NCBI GenBank assembly: GCA_029239415.1
Contig: JAQZAY010000272.1
Coordinates: 1 to 5,203, forward strand
Reading direction: 5' to 3'
Length of the DNA: 5,203 bases
Origin: Pseudomonas sp.
GTDB lineage: Bacteria > Pseudomonadota > Gammaproteobacteria > Pseudomonadales > Pseudomonadaceae
Shown here: positions 1 to 5,203 of the stretch, in pieces
Position numbering within the stretch: position 1 is the first letter of the stretch
Layout: every line of letters begins with the position of its first letter
Notes under the pieces: model-generated
Databases searched by the model: none
Told to the model about the DNA's origin: nothing
Seen by the model: only the letters and a program-made list of their open reading frames with translations
Translations under genes and position numbers: made by a program

Positions 1-10
1 GGCGGCTCAT
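1..10 (-). CDS. Start of the next operon gene, possibly BatD (partial)
   Basis: The stop of the VWA/TPR gene (TGA at 9-7) overlaps an ATG at 10-8 in the same ATGA arrangement seen elsewhere in this operon, and an AGGAA ribosome site lies eight bases before it. Only three codons (Met-Ser-Arg) are visible before the left edge, so the product cannot be read. In operons of this order the next gene usually encodes BatD, a periplasmic, membrane-anchored 'oxygen tolerance' protein; that identity is inferred from context alone. Confidence 0.5.
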
Positions 11-1722
11 GGGGTGGGTTCCTGATTCAGTTGCTGCTCGTACCAGAACTTGCGCCGCAGCAGCTCTGCCGGATTGTCGGGAATCTCGCGCAACCATTGC
101 TCGAGGGCCTGGCGCTGTTCGGCATCCAGGGCCGTGTCGGCGGGACGTGGGGGCGGTTGCAGGGTGTCGTCTGCAGCGGAAGGCTGGTCGGGGCCCGTGT
201 CGGCCTGGGGATCGCCCGTGGCCGTGGCTTGCCGGTTGGCCGGGTCGCCTTCGGCAGGCGTCGCCTCGGCGGCATCGCTGGGCGAACCGCTGTTGCCCAG
301 GTTGTCACGGTCCGGGGGCGTATGCTGCTGCGCCGCCTGAGCGTCGGCCTGGACCTGGGCGTCGCGGGCCTGGAGCGCCTCTTGCACCATGGCCTGGTTG
401 CTCAGTGCCGCCGGCAGGTCCGGTTGCAGCTCCAATGCCTGATCGTAGGCATCGAGCGCGCCCTCCAGGTCACCCGCACGGGCCAGTGCGTTGCCGCGGT
501 TGTAGTGAGCCTGTGCCGTCTGCCCCTTGGCGAACTCACGCGCGGCGCCAGCGAAGTCACCGGCCCGGTACAAGGCCACACCGCGCCAGGCCGGGTCACG
601 GAAATGCCGTGCGGCTTCGCCGGGACGACCGGCCTCCAGCAGGTGCTGGCCTTGCTGGTCCGGACGCGCCCAGAGGTCATCGAAACCGAAGGCGTGGCTG
701 GGTTGGGGCAGGGCCAGCAGCAGCGGCAGGCAGAACAACCAGCCGCGCCGACCGGCACAGGCCATCAACCCCAGCAGCGGCAGCAGCAACCAGTGACCCT
801 GGTCGGCCCAGCTGTCGAGCTGGAGCAGCTGACCTTCGCTGTGCAGGGCACGAGGGTCGTCGAACAACCCCAGGCCGCGCAGGTCCAGGTCGTCGATGCG
901 CGCATGCCGGTAGCGCCCGCCGGTGGCGTTGACGAACGCCTTCAGGCTCCGGCCGTCCAGGCGTGGTACGAGAATCGCGCCCTGGGCATCCTTGAGGTAC
1001 TCGCCATTGGCCTGGCGCACTGGCGCACCGGCGCTGCTGCCGATGCCCAGCATCAGCAGGCTCGGGCCTTGACGCCCCAGGGCGCGCAGGATGCCGCGAC
1101 GCTCGTGGTCATCGAGGGAGGAGCCGACCAGCAGCAGCCGTCCTTGCCCGAGCCCGCTCTGCGCCAGCAGCGCCAGCCCCTTGCGCACTGCCAGGTCGGC
1201 CCGCTGCCCGGCCTGCGGCATGATCGACGGGTCGACCGCCTCGAGCAGGTTGCGCGTCGTGGCCACGTCGTCGGACAGCGGCACCAGCACGTGCGCGCTG
1301 CCGGCGTAGACGATCAGCGCAGTCTGGCTGTCACGGCGATGCTCGAGTACGTCGAGGATCTTGCGCCGGGCCTGTTGCAGACGATTGGGCGCGGTGTCTT
1401 CGGCGAGCATCTGCGGCGTCAGTTCGAGCAGGATCACCAGCGGGTCGGCCGGACGCTGATGGGTGTCTTCCACACGTTGCCAGCTGGGCCCGAGCAGGGC
1501 CAGCAGGGTCAGCAGCCAGGCCAGGCCCAGCACCACCCAGGGCAGTTTGCTGGTGCTGCCATCGCCGCCGCCGAGCAGCACGGCATGGAAACGCGCCGGC
1601 ACGATCATCTGCCAGCGACCGGCACGCTTGCGTCGGTGCCACAGCTTGACCAGCAGCCAGACGAGCGCCGGCAGCGCCAATAACCACAGCGGACGCAGCC
1701 ATTGCGGCCAGACCTCGATCAT
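7..1722 (-). CDS. batB: BatB/BatC-like fusion: VWA domain plus TPR repeats
   Basis: A 571-residue membrane protein joining a BatB-like VWA half to a BatC-like TPR half. Membrane segments are seen at about residues 9-27, 61-79, 310-323 and 327-340. Basic residues (29-36 and R325-R326) suggest that the VWA domain (about 93-285) and the TPR part face the periplasm. TPR-like helices cover about 376-440, the clearest unit being 404-437 (AHYNRGNALARAGDLEGALD and onward). A Gln/Ala/Asp/Pro-rich linker follows (about 447-532), then a conserved-looking C-terminal block with EQWLREIPDNPAELLRRKF (541-559). The VWA metal site is degenerate: ELTPQ (100-104) replaces DxSxS, no Thr is seen at the second position (GQRAD, 172-176) and LLVGSSLDD (197-205) replaces the usual TDG. 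It may therefore bind partners without metal. Start chosen at 1722 from the GAGGA site and ATGA overlap with the upstream VWA gene. The stop overlaps the next start as ATGA. Confidence 0.92.
   Translation of the reverse strand: MIEVWPQWLRPLWLLALPALVWLLVKLWHRRKRAGRWQMIVPARFHAVLLGGGDGSTSKLPWVVLGLAWLLTLLALLGPSWQRVEDTHQRPADPLVILLELTPQMLAEDTAPNRLQQARRKILDVLEHRRDSQTALIVYAGSAHVLVPLSDDVATTRNLLEAVDPSIMPQAGQRADLAVRKGLALLAQSGLGQGRLLLVGSSLDDHERRGILRALGRQGPSLLMLGIGSSAGAPVRQANGEYLKDAQGAILVPRLDGRSLKAFVNATGGRYRHARIDDLDLRGLGLFDDPRALHSEGQLLQLDSWADQGHWLLLPLLGLMACAGRRGWLFCLPLLLALPQPSHAFGFDDLWARPDQQGQHLLEAGRPGEAARHFRDPAWRGVALYRAGDFAGAAREFAKGQTAQAHYNRGNALARAGDLEGALDAYDQALELQPDLPAALSNQAMVQEALQARDAQVQADAQAAQQHTPPDRDNLGNSGSPSDAAEATPAEGDPANRQATATGDPQADTGPDQPSAADDTLQPPPRPADTALDAEQRQALEQWLREIPDNPAELLRRKFWYEQQLNQEPTP
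19..23 (-). promoter_or_regulatory. Ribosome binding site of the partial downstream gene
   Basis: AGGAA on the minus strand, eight bases before the ATG at 10-8 and inside the last codons of the VWA/TPR gene. It is the main sequence support that the operon continues beyond the left edge. Confidence 0.55.
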
Positions 1723-2786
1723 GGGCGTTTCCTCGTGACCAGGCGTGCGTAGGCACGGGCCAACGGCGCAGGCAGGCGACCCTGGCGCAGCAGGCGTTGC
1801 AGCAGCGGCTCGGGCCACAGGCTGCTGCCGACCAGCAGTACGCTCAACAGCAACGCCAATGCCAGAGGCCAGGCATACAGAGGCTTGGCCACCCGAGTCT
1901 GGGTTGGTTGCTGGGCCACGGGTTCGAGACGATCGAGAGTCTCGCCGATCGCATCGAGTTCGACGCCATCGTGGGCCCGGAAGTAACTGCCCTGGGTCAG
2001 CGTGGCGATTTCACGCAAGGTGGCTTCGTCCAGGTCCAGGCTCGGGTTCAGCCCGATCAGGCCGGGCTGACCGGTGGTTTCAGGGTTGGCGCCGATACCG
2101 ATGGTGTAGATGCGCACGCCTTCCTGGGCCGCCAGGCGCGCAGCGGTCAATGGGTGGATCTGGCCCCCGTTGTTGGCGCCGTCGGTGATCAAGATCAGCA
2201 CCCGGCTGGTCGCAGGACGCTCGCGCAAGCGCTTGACCGCCAGGCCGATGGCGTCGCCGATGGCCGTGTTCTTGCCCGCGATACCGATCCGTGCCTCATC
2301 CAGAAACGCTCGCACGGTCCGTCGATCGAAGGTCAAGGGCGCTTGCAGGTAAGCCTGGCTGCCGAACAGGATCAAGCCGACGCGATCGCCTTCACGGTCC
2401 TGGAGAAAATCGCCCAGCAGTGCCTTGACCAGGTCCAGGCGACTGACGTCTTCGTCCTGCCACTGCATGTCGGGGAAATCCATCGAACCGGACACATCGA
2501 CGGCCACTAGCAGGTCGCGGCCGCTGGCGGCCACCGGGACCGGTTCGCCCAGCCACTGGGGCCGCGCCGTGGCCAGCAGCACCAGCAGCCAGATGATCAC
2601 GAACGGCGCCTGCTGACGCCAGGTCGGCAGGCTCAGGCGCGCACGACGGCCGGCCAGGCGTTCGAGCTCGGGCAGGAAGCCGACCTTGAGCACCGGCTCA
2701 CCGCTCTCGGCAGGCGGCAGCAGCCACCGTGCCAGCCAAGGCAGCGGTGCCAGCAGCAGGATCCACGGCCAGGCCAGGTCAAACAT
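1719..2786 (-). CDS. batA: BatA-like membrane-anchored VWA protein
   Basis: A 355-residue VWA-domain protein of the BatA type, full length. Two N-terminal hydrophobic segments (about residues 4-22 and 60-74) and one near the C-terminus (about 304-322) frame a VWA domain at about 90-290. By the positive-inside rule (basic residues in the 23-59 loop and in the RKRP tail) the VWA domain should face the periplasm. The metal ion-dependent adhesion site is complete: DVSGS (D97, S99, S101), T174 in NTAIGD, and TDG (D202). MIDAS sites bind Mg2+ or Mn2+ and mediate partner binding. In Bat operons BatA is thought to act with BatB and the MoxR ATPase in envelope stress tolerance; the ligand is unknown. 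The start at 2786 lies eight bases inside the DUF4381 gene and is preceded only by a weak GGA at 2796-2798, so coupling to upstream translation is likely. The stop overlaps the next start as ATGA. Confidence 0.93.
   Translation of the reverse strand: MFDLAWPWILLLAPLPWLARWLLPPAESGEPVLKVGFLPELERLAGRRARLSLPTWRQQAPFVIIWLLVLLATARPQWLGEPVPVAASGRDLLVAVDVSGSMDFPDMQWQDEDVSRLDLVKALLGDFLQDREGDRVGLILFGSQAYLQAPLTFDRRTVRAFLDEARIGIAGKNTAIGDAIGLAVKRLRERPATSRVLILITDGANNGGQIHPLTAARLAAQEGVRIYTIGIGANPETTGQPGLIGLNPSLDLDEATLREIATLTQGSYFRAHDGVELDAIGETLDRLEPVAQQPTQTRVAKPLYAWPLALALLLSVLLVGSSLWPEPLLQRLLRQGRLPAPLARAYARLVTRKRP
1730..1734 (-). promoter_or_regulatory. Ribosome binding site deciding the BatB/BatC start
   Basis: GAGGA on the minus strand, seven bases before the ATG at 1722-1720. 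The reading frame is open 32 codons further upstream to 1818, but that part lies inside the VWA gene and is Ala/Pro-rich. This site and the ATGA overlap mark 1722 as the true start. Confidence 0.7.
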
Positions 2787-3282
2787 GCTTGCGGATCCAG
2801 GTATCGACGGCGTTGCCCAACCCGGCGATGGCCTTGTCGTCGAGCTTGCATTCCGGCTTGTAGGCGCCTTCGACCAGGATCATCCAGCGGGTCAGCCCGG
2901 CGGCGGGGCAGCGGTTGTCGAGGAAGGCCAGCCATTGGCGACCGTTGAGCGTATGGCTGTTGGCATCCGGGTAGTGGTTACGGCACAGGCGCTTGAGCAG
3001 TGCGTTGATCTGCTGCAGCCAGGCGCCGGCCGGCGCGCCGTCGTAGGGGCGCGGCAGGCGCGCCAGCTCGGCGAGCGCTTCCACACGGATCGGGTCAAGA
3101 GGCTGCTCGGCCTGCGCGAGCGGGCGTGATGTCAGGCGCCGGACCCGTCTGTGGTACACGCGCCATGCCGTCCACACCAGTACCGGCATCAGCGCCGATA
3201 GCACCCACCAGCCTGGTGCAGGTGGCCAGGCGCTGACCGGTGCAGGGTCGATCAGCGGCTGCAATTGCTCCAGTGGGCTCAT
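2779..3282 (-). CDS. DUF4381 domain-containing small membrane protein
   Basis: A 167-residue protein of the DUF4381 family, typical in length. It has a short N-terminal stretch with the motif PVSAWPPAPGWW (residues 15-26), one membrane segment at about 24-42, then a basic run (RVYHRRVRR, 41-49) that should stay in the cytoplasm. The soluble C-terminal part has a helix with INALLKRLC (92-100), NHYPD (102-106) and a GRQWLAFLD segment (114-122) usual for the family. Molecular function is unknown; family members sit between DUF58 and the VWA genes of MoxR operons, so a role as a membrane adaptor linking the cytoplasmic ATPase/DUF58 pair to the membrane VWA proteins is a reasonable inference only. 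The start overlaps the DUF58 stop as ATGA and has a GAGG ribosome site eight bases upstream. Its last eight bases overlap the start of the next gene. Confidence 0.88.
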   Translation of the reverse strand: MSPLEQLQPLIDPAPVSAWPPAPGWWVLSALMPVLVWTAWRVYHRRVRRLTSRPLAQAEQPLDPIRVEALAELARLPRPYDGAPAGAWLQQINALLKRLCRNHYPDANSHTLNGRQWLAFLDNRCPAAGLTRWMILVEGAYKPECKLDDKAIAGLGNAVDTWIRKHV

Positions 3283-4223
3283 GGTGCACGCCTCGGACGC
3301 TGTTCGGAGAGGTAGTCGCGCAACTGGTCGAGCATCTCGCGCTGTGTACTCAGGGGCATCAGCACCACGCGCAGCTTCTGCGCCAGTGTGTCCCAGCGTT
3401 CGACGCGTGCTTCGGCCTGTTGTCGATAGGTCTGGCGCAGGTGCGCGTCGAGGGTGTCGAGCTCCAGCTGAGCCGAGCGCTGGGCGAAGCGCAGCAGGCC
3501 GGCGGCAGGAAGCGCATGGTCCAAGGGGTCGGAAATCGGCATCAACAGCAGGTCGCAGTGCCGCGACAGCAGGCTCAGGTGCTGTTCGGCCGCCGGGCTC
3601 AGGGCGCGCTCGTCGCAGACCACGATGGCCAGGCTGCCAGGGCGCAACACTTCGCGCGCGCGACGCAGGGCCAGGCCCAGGTTGTCCGGGTGCGGCACGG
3701 CTTCGGTGTGCAGCGACTGGTTGACCCGCGCCAGTCGGTTGAGCAGCTGCAACAGGCTCTGCTTGCTGCGGCGCGGCTTGATTTCATAATGCTCGGTGTC
3801 ACCGAACACCAGGCCGCCGACCCGGTCATTGTGGTCCAGCGCGGCCCAGCCGAACAGCGCCGCCGCCTGGGCGGCCAGGACCGACTTGAAGTTGAGCCCC
3901 GAGCTGAAGAACAGCCGTTGGCTCTGCTCGACCAGGATGAAGATGGGCCGTTCGCGCTCTTCATGGAACAGCTTGGTGTGCGGCTCCTGGGTACGCGCCG
4001 TGACTCGCCAGTCGATGTTGCGCACGTCATCGCCGGCCTGGTAGACCCGCACCTGGTCGAAGTCCACGCCACGCCCACGCAGTCGCGAATGGTGCAGGCC
4101 GACCAGCGGGCTGCGCTGGCCGGCCCGGGCGAACAGCTGGATCTCGCGCACGCGATGGCGCATGTCGATCAGCTCGGCAAGGCCGATGCGGATGCCGGGT
4201 TCGGCTGGCGGTGAGGTGGGCAT
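3279..4223 (-). CDS. DUF58 domain-containing protein (VWA-like MoxR partner)
   Basis: A 314-residue DUF58 protein. The family signature is clear at residues 50-93: GRGVDFDQVRVYQ, then GDDVRNIDWR (64-73), TART (75-78), PHTK (81-84) and EERERP (88-93). DUF58 proteins have a VWA-like fold and are almost always encoded next to MoxR. There is no signal peptide or convincing membrane segment (some DUF58 proteins have two N-terminal ones; this is the short form), so it is probably cytoplasmic. At the expected MIDAS position after the first beta strand the sequence is E99-Q-S-Q-R103 rather than DxSxS, so canonical metal binding looks unlikely. The reading frame stays open upstream to 4613, but that part lies inside the MoxR gene. 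I chose the ATG at 4223, four bases after the MoxR stop, because it gives a family-like N-terminus. No good Shine-Dalgarno precedes it, which suggests reinitiation by ribosomes finishing MoxR. Its TGA overlaps the next ATG (ATGA). Confidence 0.93.
   Translation of the reverse strand: MPTSPPAEPGIRIGLAELIDMRHRVREIQLFARAGQRSPLVGLHHSRLRGRGVDFDQVRVYQAGDDVRNIDWRVTARTQEPHTKLFHEERERPIFILVEQSQRLFFSSGLNFKSVLAAQAAALFGWAALDHNDRVGGLVFGDTEHYEIKPRRSKQSLLQLLNRLARVNQSLHTEAVPHPDNLGLALRRAREVLRPGSLAIVVCDERALSPAAEQHLSLLSRHCDLLLMPISDPLDHALPAAGLLRFAQRSAQLELDTLDAHLRQTYRQQAEARVERWDTLAQKLRVVLMPLSTQREMLDQLRDYLSEQRPRRAP
3291..3294 (-). promoter_or_regulatory. Ribosome binding site of the DUF4381 gene
   Basis: GAGG on the minus strand, eight bases before the ATG at 3282-3280. 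It lies inside the 3' end of the DUF58 coding sequence and supports the start in the ATGA overlap. Confidence 0.6.
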
Positions 4224-4227
4224 GGGC

Positions 4228-5187
4228 TCAGGCGACGGCCACGACGTCGAGGATGCGCTGTACCACGCGGTCCTGATCGACACCGGCCGCCTCGGCCTCG
4301 AAAGACAGGATGACGCGGTGGCGCAAGACGTCGAACAGCACCGCCTGAATGTCCTCGGGGCTGACGAAATCGCGCCCGGCCAGCCAGGCATGGGCTCGCG
4401 CGCACCGGTCCAGGGCAATGGAACCGCGGGGGCTGGCGCCGTAGGCGATCCAGTCGGCCAGGTCGGCATCGAATTTGGCCGGGGTGCGCGTGGCCATGAC
4501 CAGCTGCACCAGGTACTCCTCCACGGCATCGGCCATGTACAGGCCAAGGATGTCCTTGCGTGCTGCGAAGATCGCCTGCTGGCTGACCCGGCGCTCCGGC
4601 TTGGTCTCGCCATTGAGCGCCTCGCCCCGCGCCTGCTGCAGGATGCGGCGCTCGACCGCCGAATCGGGAAAGCCGATCTTCACGTGCATCAGGAAGCGGT
4701 CGAGCTGCGCCTCGGGCAATGGGTAGGTGCCTTCCTGCTCGATCGGGTTCTGCGTGGCCATGACCAGAAACAGCGGCGACAGGTCGTAGGTGCTGCGCCC
4801 GACGCTGACCTGGCGTTCGGCCATGGCCTCGAGCAGCGCCGATTGCACCTTGGCCGGCGCACGGTTGATTTCGTCGGCCAGTACCAGGTTGTGAAAGATC
4901 GGCCCTTGCTGGAACACGAAGCTGCCGGTTTCCGGCCGATAGATCTCGGTGCCGGTGATGTCGGCCGGCAGCAGGTCGGGGGTGAACTGGATGCGGTGGA
5001 ACTGCGCCTCGACGCCTTCGGCCAGTTCCTTGATCGCCTTGGTCTTGGCCAACCCCGGTGCCCCTTCGACCAGCATGTGGCCGTCGGCCAGCAACACGAT
5101 CAGGAGGCGCTCGACGAGCTTTTCCTGACCGAGGATCTGGGTGGAAAGAAAGGTGCGCAGCGCCACGAGCGCTTCACGGTGTTCCAT
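4228..5187 (-). CDS. MoxR-family AAA+ ATPase
   Basis: A 319-residue AAA+ ATPase of the MoxR family, full length for the family (about 300-350) and with no signal peptide or membrane segment, so cytoplasmic. Visible motifs are Walker A GAPGLAKT (residues 42-49, K48 and T49), Walker B LVLADEIN (101-108, D105 and E106), sensor 1 ATQNP (144-148, N147), the conserved LPEAQLDRF stretch (157-165, R164) and sensor 2 GASPRGS (250-256, R254). All ATP-binding and hydrolysis residues are present, so it should be active. MoxR ATPases are believed to be hexameric, chaperone-like machines that work with VWA-domain proteins, and three such partners follow in this operon. The start at 5187 is supported by an AGGAAG ribosome site eight bases upstream and by the typical N-terminus leading to Walker A at about residue 42. 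It is the first gene visible; DUF58 follows after a 4-base gap. The family call is secure, the substrate unknown. Confidence 0.96.
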   Translation of the reverse strand: MEHREALVALRTFLSTQILGQEKLVERLLIVLLADGHMLVEGAPGLAKTKAIKELAEGVEAQFHRIQFTPDLLPADITGTEIYRPETGSFVFQQGPIFHNLVLADEINRAPAKVQSALLEAMAERQVSVGRSTYDLSPLFLVMATQNPIEQEGTYPLPEAQLDRFLMHVKIGFPDSAVERRILQQARGEALNGETKPERRVSQQAIFAARKDILGLYMADAVEEYLVQLVMATRTPAKFDADLADWIAYGASPRGSIALDRCARAHAWLAGRDFVSPEDIQAVLFDVLRHRVILSFEAEAAGVDQDRVVQRILDVVAVA

Positions 5188-5195
5188 CGTCGAGA

Positions 5196-5201
5196 CTTCC
5201 T
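5196..5201 (-). promoter_or_regulatory. Ribosome binding site of the MoxR gene
   Basis: On the minus strand AGGAAG lies eight bases before the ATG at 5187-5185. It is a strong Shine-Dalgarno match and fixes the start. The 16 bases between this start and the right edge show nothing else; the operon promoter is outside the window. Confidence 0.75.
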
Positions 5202-5203
5202 GG

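Noticed and set aside
706..815. Repeated cagcag/gcagc runs resembling a simple repeat
   Set aside because: They encode Leu-rich membrane segments (CTG codons on the minus strand) in the VWA/TPR protein; the periodicity is codon usage, not a tandem repeat.
31..1683. A 550-codon open frame on the plus strand, opposite the VWA/TPR gene
   Set aside because: Its codons align exactly with the sense codons, so a stop would need a TTA, CTA or TCA codon in the real gene, and these are rare in GC-rich Pseudomonas-like genes. The product is Gln/Arg/Val-rich with no domain or motif that I recognise, and nothing suggests a promoter or ribosome site of its own.
1723..1818. A 32-codon N-terminal extension of the VWA/TPR protein
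   Set aside because: It overlaps the 3' end of the upstream VWA gene and is Ala/Pro-rich, while the internal ATG at 1722 has a good ribosome site and starts a typical membrane-anchor N-terminus.
1797..2510. A 237-codon open frame on the plus strand, opposite the BatA-like gene
   Set aside because: Same codon-aligned antisense artefact; the minus-strand frame carries a complete VWA domain with MIDAS residues.
3240..4214. A 324-codon open frame on the plus strand, opposite the DUF58 gene
   Set aside because: It is again codon-aligned with the real gene over nearly all its length, so lack of stops follows from codon bias. The translation is Gln/Ala/Arg-rich and unlike any family I recognise.
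4224..4613. N-terminal extension of the DUF58 reading frame upstream of 4223
   Set aside because: The 130 extra codons lie entirely inside the MoxR gene, are rich in Arg, Pro, Ser and Trp, and have no DUF58-like content. MoxR sensor 2 and C-terminal sequence is clearly coded in the other frame.
1..5203. Mobile element, CRISPR, tRNA/rRNA or defence-system content
   Set aside because: All of the window except the 16 bases at the right edge and a 4-base gap is coding sequence of one conserved operon. No inverted repeats at gene borders, transposase or nuclease motifs, or foreign-looking composition were seen. The AAA+/VWA pairing resembles ternary chaperone-like systems, but the DUF58-DUF4381-Bat order identifies the ordinary MoxR operon.

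Overview
The window is a compact, GC-rich (roughly two thirds by eye), single-direction gene cluster, all on the minus strand. Protein sequence style and gene order point to a gammaproteobacterium, most likely Pseudomonas. No search was run, so the genus is recognition rather than proof. The order fits the widespread MoxR-DUF58-DUF4381-VWA-VWA/TPR ('Bat', Bacteroides aerotolerance-like) operon.

Read in the direction of transcription (right to left), the layout is: a MoxR-family AAA+ ATPase (5187-4228); a DUF58 protein (4223-3279); a small DUF4381 membrane protein (3282-2779); a BatA-like membrane-anchored VWA protein with a complete MIDAS metal site (2786-1719); a BatB/BatC-like fusion of a VWA domain and TPR repeats (1722-7); and the first three codons of a further gene (10-1, running off the left edge). 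In the usual order that last gene would be BatD ('oxygen tolerance' protein). Coding density is essentially 100%: genes overlap by 4 or 8 bases or are 4 bases apart. There is no room for internal promoters or terminators outside coding sequence, so a single transcript with coupled translation is the natural reading. The operon promoter must lie beyond the right edge, because only 16 bases precede the first start codon and they hold just its ribosome binding site.

From knowledge of these families, the cytoplasmic MoxR ATPase is thought to act as a chaperone-like remodeller with VWA-domain partners. DUF58 is a soluble VWA-like partner. The DUF4381 protein and the two VWA proteins sit in the inner membrane, with their VWA and TPR domains predicted here to face the periplasm. 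Such operons have been linked in various bacteria to oxidative or envelope stress tolerance, but the substrate is not settled and nothing here identifies it.

I see no mobile element, RNA gene, CRISPR array, phage gene or sign of recent transfer. This is a known conserved system, not an undescribed one. The points most worth a second look are the loss of all three metal-binding motifs in the second VWA protein while the first keeps them, and the signal-peptide-like segment at the BatB-BatC junction.
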